64,000 nt of DNA from Hyphomicrobiales bacterium (GTDB taxonomy: Bacteria > Pseudomonadota > Alphaproteobacteria > Rhizobiales > Rhizobiaceae), in the NCBI GenBank assembly GCA_900473795.1, contig UCMT01000021.1, positions 62,001-126,000 of the forward strand, given 5' to 3'. Made by a program: the position numbers and the translations under genes. A model generated the notes under the pieces. That model was not told the DNA's origin. It was given only the letters and a program-made list of their open reading frames with translations, and did not search any database. This document shows positions 1 to 7,790 of this stretch, piece after piece; position 1 is the first letter of the stretch, and each line of letters starts with the position of its first letter.

Positions 1-176
1 TCCGCGTCGCCGAGGCCCTGGAATACGGCATGGTCGGCGTCAATACCGGTCTGATCTCTACCGCGGAAGCCCCGTTCGGCGGCGTCAAGCTCTCCGGCCT
101 CGGCCGCGAGGGCTCGAAATACGGCATCGAAGAGTTCACCGAAATCAAATATGTCTGCCTCGGCGGCATCGCTTGA
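1..176 (+). CDS. gabD: Aldehyde dehydrogenase, C-terminal end (partial)
   Basis: Only the last 57 residues are in the window; the gene starts upstream. The tail carries the [19 protein letters not shown] stretch and the ending [13 protein letters not shown] that are typical of NAD(P)-dependent succinate-semialdehyde dehydrogenases (GabD class of the aldehyde dehydrogenase superfamily). The family oxidises a small aldehyde to its acid in the cytoplasm. Its place beside a sugar-acid cluster with an aldolase suggests it could oxidise the aldehyde released by aldol cleavage (for example lactaldehyde), but it may equally be an unrelated gabD; the catalytic Cys and Glu are outside the window, so substrate cannot be judged. 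Confidence 0.85.
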   Translation, partial: RVAEALEYGMVGVNTGLISTAEAPFGGVKLSGLGREGSKYGIEEFTEIKYVCLGGIA

Positions 177-198
177 CCACAGGCATCTGAAACGGGCG

Positions 199-236
199 GG
201 GCCGGCTGGAGAAATCCTGCCGGCCCTTTCTGTTTC
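199..236 (+). terminator. Rho-independent terminator after the aldehyde dehydrogenase
   Basis: An 8-bp perfect stem GGGCCGGC (199-206) / GCCGGCCC (219-226) with a 12-nt loop is followed by TTTCTGTTT. It sits 22 bp after the stop codon and separates the aldehyde dehydrogenase from the aldolase gene. Confidence 0.6.
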
Positions 237-338
237 CGGCCGATGACCAGAATTCGCGGGTCGGTATCGACGGAAACTGCTTCACAGGCTTTGCAGTGGC
301 GTTTTAAGTAGCAGTGACAGCCGCAAGGAGAGATAGCG

Positions 339-1142
339 ATGCCCGCCCCGAAAAACACCTTCAAGGCCGCGATCCGTGAGGACCGCTTCCAGCTCGGTTT
401 GTGGGTCGCGCTGGCAAGTCCCTACGCCGCCGAGATCGTCGCCGGCAGCGGCTATGACTGGCTGTTGATCGACGGCGAACATGGACCGAACGACATTCCG
501 CTCCTGTCGTCGCAGATCCAGGCGGTTGCCCGCTCGGCGAGCCATCCGATCGTGCGGTTGCCGGTCGGCGAAACCTGGATGATCAAGCAGATCCTCGACA
601 CCGGAGCGCAGACGCTGCTGATACCGATGGTCGAGAGCGTCGAACAGGCACAGGCGCTGGTCCGGGCGGTACGCTATCCGCCGCATGGCGTGCGCGGGGT
701 GGGCGCTGCACTTGGCCGGGCGTCGCAGTTCAGCCGCATCGGCGATTATCTCGAGACGGCGAATGAGGAAATCTGCCTCATCGTCCAGATCGAAAGCCGT
801 GCAGGACTGGCGGCACTTGACGAGATTGCCGCGCTTGACGGGATCGACGGGCTGTTCATCGGTCCATCGGATCTCGCCGCCGATATGGGCTATCTCGGCC
901 AGCCCGGCCATCCGGATGTGACCGCCGCCATCAACGACGCGTTCGAGCGAATCAGGAAAGCCGGTAAGGCCCGCGGCATCATGACCCTCAACCTGGATCA
1001 GGCGCGCCTCCATCGCGACATGGGCGCGGACTTCATGGCGATCGGAACGGACGTGACGCTTCTTGTCAGCGCCACTGCCAAGCTACGCGAGGATTTCCTG
1101 GCCGGCGGCGAGAGCAAAGAAAATCCGGTCGCCGGCTACTGA
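339..1142 (+). CDS. HpcH/HpaI family class II aldolase
   Basis: 267 residues, the usual length for HpaI/RhmA aldolases (4-hydroxy-2-oxo-acid aldolases). These are cytoplasmic, divalent-metal-dependent enzymes that split 2-keto-3-deoxy sugar acids into pyruvate and an aldehyde. Visible family signatures are WLLIDGEHGPND near residue 41, the metal-site glutamate in QIESRAGL and the GPSDLAADMGYLGQPGHP loop near residue 180. The ATG is preceded by AAGGAG with good spacing. It faces the UxaB-like gene tail to tail with no gap. In this cluster the likely substrate is the 2-keto-3-deoxy acid made by the UxaA-type dehydratase (for example 2-keto-3-deoxy-L-fuconate); that substrate is inferred from context only. 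Confidence 0.88.
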   Translation: MPAPKNTFKAAIREDRFQLGLWVALASPYAAEIVAGSGYDWLLIDGEHGPNDIPLLSSQIQAVARSASHPIVRLPVGETWMIKQILDTGAQTLLIPMVESVEQAQALVRAVRYPPHGVRGVGAALGRASQFSRIGDYLETANEEICLIVQIESRAGLAALDEIAALDGIDGLFIGPSDLAADMGYLGQPGHPDVTAAINDAFERIRKAGKARGIMTLNLDQARLHRDMGADFMAIGTDVTLLVSATAKLREDFLAGGESKENPVAGY

Positions 1143-2234
1143 TTATCGGTTCGCGGCGATCGCCGCCAGCCGTGGCATGGCGACATCCGGAGTCCAGGCC
1201 CGGAAATCGGCGATGCGCCGGACGATTTTTTCGGCGTGGTGATTGGCGATGTCGGCAAGCCGGTGCGCGAGAAACGGATTGCGGAACCGGTCGAGCGTCA
1301 GGGCCACATAGTCGGCCGCCTCCCGGCCGAGACCTTTGGCGGCAAAGCCGGGAATGACTTCGGTGGCATAGATGTCCATCAGTGTCGCGGCGACATCTGC
1401 GTCACGCAGGATGTCCTTTACCGCCTCGTCCTGTGGACGCCCGGTTTTCAGCCAGATGTCGGCAAGCACGGTATGACCGAGGTTGAGAATGTGCAGCTTG
1501 AGCTTTTCATAGGGCGTCAGGTCGTCGACCAGAAGGACCGACGGGTGCTTGCAGGGCGCCGACAGTCCCGGTTGGTTTTCGATCGCCCAAAGAGCATAAG
1601 GTTCCGCGATGGCACCTGCCGGTTCCAGCGGCTCCGAAACGATGCGGTCGACAAGGGTATTGCCCCAGACAACGGCGGATGACAGCCAGGTCTCGAAACC
1701 GGCATCGCCGATCCGCTCGGCTTGAAGGCGCAGAATGACCTCCTTCAACCTGTCGCCGTTACGGGCAATCAGCTCGCACGGGAGAACCGTCAGCGGTCTG
1801 CCGCCAGCGATGAAACGGACATGAAGCAGCAGCAGCAGTTTTCCGGGAAAGGACGGGGGGATCTCCGTGTCAGGCTTTCCGCTTTCCACATCGTAGCCGG
1901 TGTCGCCGGTATTCGAGATGAGAATCTCCGCCTCTTCGGCGACGATCCGCTGCACCTCTTGCCAATCGCTTGCCGTCGACAGGGCGCGCGCGACGCTGGT
2001 CACCTGTTGTCTTCGGTCGATTTCGACGCCATCGGCGAGGCCCCGGATGATCACGGGAAATCCCTCCGGCGCCGCCAGCGCGTTCAGCCGCCCAGCCCGC
2101 TCCGCCGAACCGGTTGTCTGGACGATGGTGATCTTGCCGACGGCATCGCCCGTCTCAAGCGCTTCGCTGATGAAGAGATCGGCATGGGCCTGCAGGAAGC
2201 GGCTGGTTCCAAACTGGACGATCGGTGTCAGCAT
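1143..2234 (-). CDS. Mannitol dehydrogenase/UxaB family NAD-dependent reductase
   Basis: 363 residues. The N-terminus (VQFGTSRFLQAH) matches the FGxGxFxRAH dinucleotide motif of polyol dehydrogenases and tagaturonate/fructuronate reductases; NTGDTGY and LPCELIARNGDRLK follow, and the catalytic K-x(5)-N-x-G-H segment appears as KLHILNLGHT. Such enzymes interconvert a keto-hexonate and a hexonate with NAD(H). The protein is over 100 residues shorter than E. coli UxaB/UxuB (about 480-490), although both domains seem present. The start at 2234 was chosen because upstream sequence in this frame has no similarity to the family and overlaps gntR, whose stop lies 17 bp upstream. It is probably co-transcribed with gntR. 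Tagaturonate reductase-like activity is the best guess; a role in fucose breakdown is not obvious. Confidence 0.8.
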   Translation of the reverse strand: MLTPIVQFGTSRFLQAHADLFISEALETGDAVGKITIVQTTGSAERAGRLNALAAPEGFPVIIRGLADGVEIDRRQQVTSVARALSTASDWQEVQRIVAEEAEILISNTGDTGYDVESGKPDTEIPPSFPGKLLLLLHVRFIAGGRPLTVLPCELIARNGDRLKEVILRLQAERIGDAGFETWLSSAVVWGNTLVDRIVSEPLEPAGAIAEPYALWAIENQPGLSAPCKHPSVLLVDDLTPYEKLKLHILNLGHTVLADIWLKTGRPQDEAVKDILRDADVAATLMDIYATEVIPGFAAKGLGREAADYVALTLDRFRNPFLAHRLADIANHHAEKIVRRIADFRAWTPDVAMPRLAAIAANR

Positions 2235-2251
2235 GAGTCTGATGAATCCGG

Positions 2252-3130
2252 CTATTGAATGGATTGGAGCAGGGTTTCGCGGGCGGATCTCAGATGTCGC
2301 TTGCAGGCGGCTTCGATCTGCGCCCCGTCCCGTGTCTTCAGCGCTGCGATATAGGCGAGGTGTTCCTCCAGCGCCCTGGCGTTGCGTTCGCGCGCATTCG
2401 TCTTGTTCCACTGGTAGTGGTAGTGGAAGACGATGGCGATAATGTCGTAGAAATCGACGATGAAGCGGTTGCTCGACGACTTGTGCACGAGCAGGTGGAA
2501 GCGTTCGTCGAGTTCGGAGAAGTCGCGGTAGCGGCTGTCGATATCGGCGAGGATTTCGTGGTGCAGCGCCTCGATCCGCTCCAGCTCCTGCCAAGCCGGA
2601 TGATCGGCATCAAGGGCGGCGAAACTCGCCGCGGAGCGCAGCTCGAACATTTCGCGCACTTCGGTCAGTTCCAGCGCGAATTCGCGGGTGAAGCCCTTCA
2701 GGATCCAGTGACTGTTCGGCCGTTTCTCAATCAGTCCGAAGCGGCTGAAACGGATGAGAAACTCGCGCACGCTGGTCGTGCCGGTGCCGATATCGCGCGC
2801 CAGTTCCAGCTCGTTGATCTGCATGCCGGGCTCGGCGCCGCCGGCGAGAATCCGGCGCATGAAACTGCGCTCGATGATTTCGGACAGCGAATCGGTTTCC
2901 TCGGCCGGGTAATAATCCTCGGCCTTCGGATGTCGCAGGACCACCTTTGCCCGCTTGTCCCAGGCGATCAACTGCAGCTCTTCCATCCGCGTCAGGATCG
3001 CCCGGATGGTCGTGCGGCTGACCCCGAGCGTCGCGCCGAGCTCCGGCTCGGAGGGCAGGGCGGAGGTTTCCGCGAGCAGCTTGAGGCAGCGGTTGAAGGC
3101 GTCCTTGAAGACGGTATTCTGTTTCGCCAT
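2252..3130 (-). CDS. GntR-family regulator with FCD domain and two winged-helix segments
   Basis: 292 residues, longer than the usual 230-250 of FCD-type GntR repressors. Two helix-turn-helix-like segments are visible: LPSEPELGATLGVSRTTIR (about residues 26-45) and a second around residues 81-148 (EPGMQINELELARDIGTGT..VREFLIRF). An FCD ligand domain follows (residues 150-290) with the metal-site pattern DERFHLLVH ... EEHLAYI ... CKRHLRSA. It is divergent from uxaA and sits at the centre of the sugar cluster, so it most likely senses a sugar acid and represses both operons through the palindromes at 3338-3359 and 6578-6599. The effector is unknown. Confidence 0.85.
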   Translation of the reverse strand: MAKQNTVFKDAFNRCLKLLAETSALPSEPELGATLGVSRTTIRAILTRMEELQLIAWDKRAKVVLRHPKAEDYYPAEETDSLSEIIERSFMRRILAGGAEPGMQINELELARDIGTGTTSVREFLIRFSRFGLIEKRPNSHWILKGFTREFALELTEVREMFELRSAASFAALDADHPAWQELERIEALHHEILADIDSRYRDFSELDERFHLLVHKSSSNRFIVDFYDIIAIVFHYHYQWNKTNARERNARALEEHLAYIAALKTRDGAQIEAACKRHLRSARETLLQSIQ

Positions 3131-3325
3131 GATTTTGCCGGCCGGATAGGGGTTTCTGTCGATCGAACCGGGAATTGCCGGTTCGGCTTGAAAGGTTGCT
3201 CTATTCCGTCCGTCTGGCGCTGTCTCGGCTTGATATCCGGAGTTTCATGGTGTTTCCGCCCCTGATTTTGTTTTTGATGCGGTCGTTGCCTTTTTGCTGC
3301 GACCCGGTCTGATGCATAATACCCA

Positions 3326-3359
3326 TTGACGGCGAACTGTCTATTGTAGATAAAAGACA
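3326..3359 (+). promoter_or_regulatory. uxaA promoter with overlapping 22-bp palindrome (candidate GntR operator)
   Basis: TTGACG (3326-3331), a 17-bp spacer and GATAAA (3349-3354) form a plausible sigma-70 promoter. An imperfect palindrome, left half TGTCTATTGTA and right half GATAAAAGACA (3338-3359, 8 of 11 symmetric positions), covers the spacer and -10 element, a typical repressor position. A related 22-bp site lies before the transporter operon at 6578-6599. The rest of the 282-bp divergent gntR/uxaA interval shows nothing else I can name. Confidence 0.55.
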
Positions 3360-3412
3360 AAAATGAATGAGCACGCTCGTTCAGAGAAAAACCGTCAAGG
3401 GAGATCCCAAGG

Positions 3413-4918
3413 GTGACCGCACCTTCCTTTATCGTTTTGTCGCCGGAAGACAATGTGGCAGTTGCGTCGCTCGCCATCGAGCCCGGCGGCGAGTTGCCGG
3501 ATGGCGTGCGCGCCGCAGCCAGGATTGATCCCGGTCACAAGGTGGCGATCCATCCGGTTCCGGCCGGCGAGCCGGTGGTGAAGTACGGCCAGGCGATCGG
3601 CCGCGCGACCGTCGATATCGCGCCTGGCGACCACGTCCATTCGCACAATCTCGCCTTCGACCAGGATCGCCTGTCGATCGGCGCGCCGGTGCCGCCGGAG
3701 GCCGCGAGTGCTGCCGACAAGGCGCGCACCTTCATGGGTTATCGCCGCGCCGACGGCCGCGCCGCGACGCGCAATTTCATCGGCATCATCGCCAGCGTCA
3801 ACTGTTCCACCACGGTCTGTCGCGCCATTGCCGAGGAGGCCAACCGGACCATCCTGCCGCGCTATGACGGCATCGACGGCTTCGTGCCGATAGTCCATGA
3901 TCAGGGCTGCGGCATGAGCTCGACCGGTGACGGCATGAAGAACCTGCATCGGACGCTCGCCGGCTACACCCGCCATGTGAATTTCGGCGGGGTGCTGATG
4001 GTCGGCCTCGGCTGCGAGGTCAACCAGCTGACCCTTTACGGCCAGAGCGGTTCCGGCGCTGGAAAACGCCATTTCAACATTCAGGATGCCGGCGGCTCGC
4101 GCCGCGCCGTCGCCCGGGCGATCGGCGTGCTCGAAGAGATCGCCCAGGAAATCGGCACCGCCAAACGCATCCCGATCCCGGTCGGCGAAATCATTGTTGG
4201 CCTGCAATGCGGCGGTTCGGACGGGCTTTCGGGCATCACCGCAAACCCGGCGCTCGGGGCGGCGGTCGATATTCTCGCCGGCGCCGGTGGTACGGCGATC
4301 CTGTCGGAAACCTCGGAAATCTATGGCGCCGAGCATCTGCTGCGCAGCCGCGCGGTGAACGAGGATGTCGCGCAGAAGCTGGATGGGCTGATCTCCTGGT
4401 GGGAAAGCTATGTCGAGATGCATGGCGCTTCGCTCGACAACAATCCGTCGCCCGGCAACAAGCGCGGCGGCCTGACCACCATCCTCGAAAAATCGCTCGG
4501 CGCGGTGGCCAAGGGCGGTCGCTCGCCGCTGACCGCGGTCTATCACTATGCCGAGCGGGTCACCGAACACGGCCTCGTCTTCATGGATACGCCCGGCTAC
4601 GACCCCGTATCGGCAACCGGCCAGGTCGCCGGTGGCGCCAATGTGATCACGTTCACGACCGGCCGCGGCAGCTGTTTCGGCTCCCGCCCCTGTCCCTCCA
4701 TCAAGCTGACGAGCAACACGGCGCTTTATCGCTCCATGGAGGAGGACATGGATATCGATTGCGGCACCATTGCCACCGGGGATGCGACAATCGCCGGCAA
4801 GGGCCGGGAGATTTTCGATCTGATCATCGATACCGCGTCCGGAAGGAAGACCAAGAGCGAGTTGTTCGGCTACGGCGACAATGAATTCGTGCCCTGGCAC
4901 CTGGGCGCGACACTCTGA
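3413..4918 (+). CDS. UxaA-family sugar-acid dehydratase (altronate/galactarate dehydratase type)
   Basis: 501 residues, full length for UxaA. An N-terminal SAF domain occupies about residues 5-90, followed by the UxaA catalytic region with GYRRADGRAATRNFIGI, VHDQGCGMSS, GLQCGGSDGLSGITANPALG and FTTGRGSCFGSRPCPSIKL. The family uses a metal (Fe or Mn) to dehydrate an aldonate to a 2-keto-3-deoxy-aldonate. Split UxaA-like proteins act in the Campylobacter L-fucose pathway, which supports L-fuconate dehydration here, though altronate or galactonate are possible. The GTG start at 3413 follows AAGGGAGATCCCAAGG. It heads a likely operon with the aldo/keto reductase and mutarotase genes, and is driven by the promoter at 3326. 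Confidence 0.87.
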   Translation: MTAPSFIVLSPEDNVAVASLAIEPGGELPDGVRAAARIDPGHKVAIHPVPAGEPVVKYGQAIGRATVDIAPGDHVHSHNLAFDQDRLSIGAPVPPEAASAADKARTFMGYRRADGRAATRNFIGIIASVNCSTTVCRAIAEEANRTILPRYDGIDGFVPIVHDQGCGMSSTGDGMKNLHRTLAGYTRHVNFGGVLMVGLGCEVNQLTLYGQSGSGAGKRHFNIQDAGGSRRAVARAIGVLEEIAQEIGTAKRIPIPVGEIIVGLQCGGSDGLSGITANPALGAAVDILAGAGGTAILSETSEIYGAEHLLRSRAVNEDVAQKLDGLISWWESYVEMHGASLDNNPSPGNKRGGLTTILEKSLGAVAKGGRSPLTAVYHYAERVTEHGLVFMDTPGYDPVSATGQVAGGANVITFTTGRGSCFGSRPCPSIKLTSNTALYRSMEEDMDIDCGTIATGDATIAGKGREIFDLIIDTASGRKTKSELFGYGDNEFVPWHLGATL

Positions 4919-4950
4919 CGGAAGCAGCCGTCGGAGGGAGGAGAGGGTTG

Positions 4951-5970
4951 ATGCAGACAAGAAGAATCGGTCGGACGGATCTGTCCGTTACCGAATACAG
5001 TTTCGGCACGGCGCCGTTGGGCGGGATGTATCGCGCCTGCCCGCGCGAGACGGCGATGGAAACGCTCGCCGCCGCCTGGGATGCAGGCCTGCGGTTTTTC
5101 GATACGGCACCCTGGTACGGGTTTGGCCTGGCCGAGAGACGGGTCGGAGATTTCCTGCGGGACAAGCCCAAGGGCAGTTACGTGCTGTCGACGAAAGTCG
5201 GCCGGCTGCAGCGCCCGGCCGCGGACGACAAGGTGCCGAGCTACGGTTTCGTCGATCCGCTGCCGTTCGACACCAATTACGATTATTCCTACGACGGGAT
5301 CATGCGGTCGGTCGATTTCAGCTATGCCCGGCTTGGGCTGAACCGCATCGATATCCTCTTCGTCCACGACATCGGCGTCTATACGCATGGCGCCGAGCGC
5401 AACCGCGTCTTTCTGCGCCAGCTGTTCGATGGCGGCCTCAAGGCGCTGGAGGAGTTGAAATCGCGCGGTGCCATTTCTGCCTATGGCCTGGGCGTCAATG
5501 AAGTCCCCGTCTGCCTGGATGTGATGCAAGAGGCGGATCTCGACTGCATCCTGCTTGCCGGGCGCTACACACTGCTCGACCGCACTGCCACCGCCGAATT
5601 GCTGCCACTGTGCGAAAAAAAGAAAACCTCGCTGGTGGTTGGCGGTGTTTTCAATTCGGGTATTCTGGCGACAGGTCCGGTGGAAGGATCGCATTTCGAC
5701 TATTTGCCGGCAGACCGGGCGGTTCTGGATAAGGTGGGTGCGCTGGAGAGGATCGCGCAGTCGCAAGGGCTGCCGCTTGCGGCACCCGCCATCCAGTTTC
5801 CGCTCCAGAATCCCATGGTTGCCTCCGTCCTGCTCGGAACGGCAAAACCGTCGAGCCTGACGCGCAATATGGAATTGACGGGACGGCGCCTGCAGCCGGC
5901 CGACTTTAAGCCTTACGACGCCCATACGCTGGTCGCGCCCGAGCTGGGAACGGAAGCTGTTCGAGTTTAG
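4951..5970 (+). CDS. Aldo/keto reductase, probable aldose (L-fucose type) 1-dehydrogenase
   Basis: 339 residues with the AKR catalytic tetrad: Asp and Tyr in FFDTAPWYGFGLAE, Lys in LSTKVGR, His in DILFVHDIG. The overall layout (MQTRRIGRTDLSVTEYSFGTAPLGG start, AKR barrel, LLGTAKPSSLTRN near the end) matches D-threo-aldose/L-fucose dehydrogenases and pyridoxal dehydrogenases. Such enzymes oxidise the sugar C1 hydroxyl to the lactone with NAD(P). The ATG at 4951 is preferred over the adjoining TTG because GGAGGGAGGAG lies just upstream. It is 32 bp from uxaA and 24 bp from fucU, so co-transcription is very likely. Substrate L-fucose is inferred from FucU and the lactonase. Confidence 0.82.
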   Translation: MQTRRIGRTDLSVTEYSFGTAPLGGMYRACPRETAMETLAAAWDAGLRFFDTAPWYGFGLAERRVGDFLRDKPKGSYVLSTKVGRLQRPAADDKVPSYGFVDPLPFDTNYDYSYDGIMRSVDFSYARLGLNRIDILFVHDIGVYTHGAERNRVFLRQLFDGGLKALEELKSRGAISAYGLGVNEVPVCLDVMQEADLDCILLAGRYTLLDRTATAELLPLCEKKKTSLVVGGVFNSGILATGPVEGSHFDYLPADRAVLDKVGALERIAQSQGLPLAAPAIQFPLQNPMVASVLLGTAKPSSLTRNMELTGRRLQPADFKPYDAHTLVAPELGTEAVRV

Positions 5971-5994
5971 CCGGGTCACGAAAGGGAAAGCGGA

Positions 5995-6441
5995 ATGCTG
6001 AAGGGAATACATCCATTGCTGGGGCCGGATCTGCTTCACGCGATCCGTACGATGGGTCATGGCGACGAGATCGTGGTCGGCGACGCCAATTTTCCGGCAA
6101 GCACCATGGGGCCGAAGGTCGTGAGGGCCGATGGGGTCGACGCACTGGGCATCACGGAGGCAATCCTTGCCCATATGCCGCTCGATACCTTCGCCGACGA
6201 ATCAGCCTGGCGGATGGAAGTCGTCGGCGATCCGGCGGCGGAGCCGGAGGTCTGCGTCGAATTCCAGAAGCTGGTCCACACGCTTGCCGGCGATTTCAAG
6301 GTCGTGCCGGTCGAACGCTTCGCCTTCTATGAACGCGCGCGCAAGGCCGCCTATATCGTCGCGACCACGGAGTTTCGGCTTTATGGAAATATCATCCTGA
6401 AGAAGGGTGTCGTTCACCCGGAAGAACTCTACCGGGTATAG
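5995..6441 (+). CDS. fucU: RbsD/FucU family L-fucose mutarotase
   Basis: 148 residues. The sequence follows E. coli FucU closely: start MLKGIHPLL, catalytic-region MGHGDEIVVGDANFPA with His22, the S-MGPKVVRADG stretch and the C-terminal FAFYERARKAAYIV..YGNIILKKGV block. FucU interconverts the alpha and beta anomers of L-fucose in the cytoplasm, supplying the form used by the next enzyme. It is the strongest sign that this cluster handles L-fucose or a close relative. It ends the uxaA-AKR-fucU operon; a 226-bp gap with its own promoter region separates it from the transporter genes. Confidence 0.92.
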   Translation: MLKGIHPLLGPDLLHAIRTMGHGDEIVVGDANFPASTMGPKVVRADGVDALGITEAILAHMPLDTFADESAWRMEVVGDPAAEPEVCVEFQKLVHTLAGDFKVVPVERFAFYERARKAAYIVATTEFRLYGNIILKKGVVHPEELYRV

Positions 6442-6485
6442 AGCCTGAAAATACCCAGGCCGACTGCCATATTTGCAATTAAAAA

Positions 6486-6515
6486 CAATGATTTGGCGTT
6501 TGGAAAAAATCATTG
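6486..6515. other. Inverted repeat after fucU
   Basis: A 9-bp perfect repeat, CAATGATTT (6486-6494) and AAATCATTG (6507-6515), with a 12-nt loop sits 45 bp after the fucU stop. There is no clear T-run, so it may be a weak terminator, an mRNA 3'-end stabiliser or a protein site. Confidence 0.4.
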
Positions 6516-6563
6516 CGCAAGGATTTGAACCGCCGCTTGCAATTTCGAAAATGCTGAGATAGC

Positions 6564-6599
6564 TTGCCCGAGTAAAATGTTTTTTATCGATAAAAGATC
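6564..6599 (+). promoter_or_regulatory. Transporter-operon promoter region with second 22-bp palindrome
   Basis: The palindrome halves are TGTTTTTTATC and GATAAAAGATC (6578-6599). It matches the site before uxaA at 16 of 22 positions, including the whole GATAAAAGA core, with identical length. A possible -35 TTGCCC (6564-6569) lies 17 bp before TCGATA (6587-6592), so the site would again cover the -10 area. The same GntR repressor is the simplest reader. Confidence 0.5.
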
Positions 6600-6667
6600 G
6601 ATCTGCATGCGTCTTGCGGATCGATCCGAGCAGACTCAACAAGACGCTGTTGGAGGAGAACAACACC

Positions 6668-7657
6668 ATGACCCTTATGAAGCATATCCTGTCGCGCCGC
6701 GCCTTCACCAGCCTTGCCGGGGCTGCCGTGTTTGCCACCATGATGCCGATGACCTCGTTCGCCCAGGACGTCACCATTCCGATCATCGTCAAGGATACGA
6801 CGTCCTTCTACTGGCAGATCGTTCTGGCTGGTGCCCGCGCTGCCGGCAAGGATCTCGGCGTCAACGTGCCGGAACTGGGCGCGCAGTCGGAGTCCGACAT
6901 CAACGGCCAGATCAGCATTCTTGAAAACGCCGTCGCCGGCGCGCCGGCTGCCGTCGTCATCTCGCCGACGGAATTCAAGGCGCTTGGCAAGCCGATCGAC
7001 GAAGCCGCGAAGTCCGTTCCGATCATCGGTATCGATTCCGGCGCGGATTCGAAGGCTTTCACCTCGTTCCTGACCACCGACAACACACAGGGCGGCCGTA
7101 TTGCCGCTGACGGCCTCGCCGCTGCGATCAAGGAAGCGACCGGCAAGGAAGAGGGCGAGATCGCCATCATCACCAGCCTGCCGGGTGTCGGTTCGCTCGA
7201 CCAGCGCCATAATGGCTTCATGGAACAGATCGCTGCGAAGTATCCAGGCCTCAAGGTCGTCGCCGATAAATATGCCGACGGTCAGGCCACCACCGGCCTC
7301 AATATGATGACCGACCTGATCACCGCAAACCCGAACCTCGTCGGCGTTTTTGCCTCCAACCTGATCATGGCGCAGGGCGTCGGACAGGCGATCGCCGAAA
7401 ACAAGCTCGGCGACAAGATCAAGGTCATCGGCTTCGACAGCGATGAAAAGACGGTCGGCTTCCTCAAGGAAGGCGTGCTCGCCGGCCTCGTCGTCCAGGA
7501 TCCTTATCGCATGGGCTATGACGGCATCAAAACCGCGCTGGCCGCTTCCAAGAAGGAAAAGGTCGAAGCCAATGTCGATACCGGCGCAAACCTGGTGACC
7601 AAAGCCAACATGGCCGACCCGAAGATCGACGCCCTTCTGAACCCGAAGGTCAACTGA
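6668..7657 (+). CDS. Sugar ABC transporter, periplasmic substrate-binding protein (RbsB family)
   Basis: 329 residues. A cleavable signal peptide ends near SFAQ-D (residue 33), followed by a periplasmic-binding fold of the ribose/galactose class (IPIIVKDTTSFYWQIVLAGARAAGKDLGV; SPTEFKALGKPIDEA; VIGFDSDEKTVGFLKEG; VVQDPYRMGYDGI). It captures the sugar and hands it to the permease. The ATG at 6668 was chosen for GGAGGAG upstream and the signal peptide directly after it; an earlier in-frame start would spoil the signal. The signal contains SRRAFTSL, close to the twin-arginine consensus, so export by Tat rather than Sec is possible. First gene of the transporter operon. Confidence 0.9.
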   Translation: MTLMKHILSRRAFTSLAGAAVFATMMPMTSFAQDVTIPIIVKDTTSFYWQIVLAGARAAGKDLGVNVPELGAQSESDINGQISILENAVAGAPAAVVISPTEFKALGKPIDEAAKSVPIIGIDSGADSKAFTSFLTTDNTQGGRIAADGLAAAIKEATGKEEGEIAIITSLPGVGSLDQRHNGFMEQIAAKYPGLKVVADKYADGQATTGLNMMTDLITANPNLVGVFASNLIMAQGVGQAIAENKLGDKIKVIGFDSDEKTVGFLKEGVLAGLVVQDPYRMGYDGIKTALAASKKEKVEANVDTGANLVTKANMADPKIDALLNPKVN

Positions 7658-7667
7658 TCCCAAGACA

Positions 7668-7709
7668 GGGCGGCAGGACGATAGCCGTCGGGCAACTGTC
7701 CTGCCGCCC
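7668..7709 (+). other. Strong intercistronic hairpin after the binding-protein gene
   Basis: A 12-bp perfect inverted repeat, GGGCGGCAGGAC (7668-7679) and GTCCTGCCGCCC (7698-7709), with an 18-nt loop lies 11 bp after the stop codon and has no T-run. In binding-protein transporter operons such hairpins usually protect the upstream mRNA or limit read-through, so the binding protein is made in excess over the membrane parts. Confidence 0.65.
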
Positions 7710-7790
7710 GCCGCAGATTGCGATATTGACCTGCTTCAGGCTGAAATTTCGACCCGAAGCAGGTTTTCGGGTACAGGAGGAGGAGCCGCC

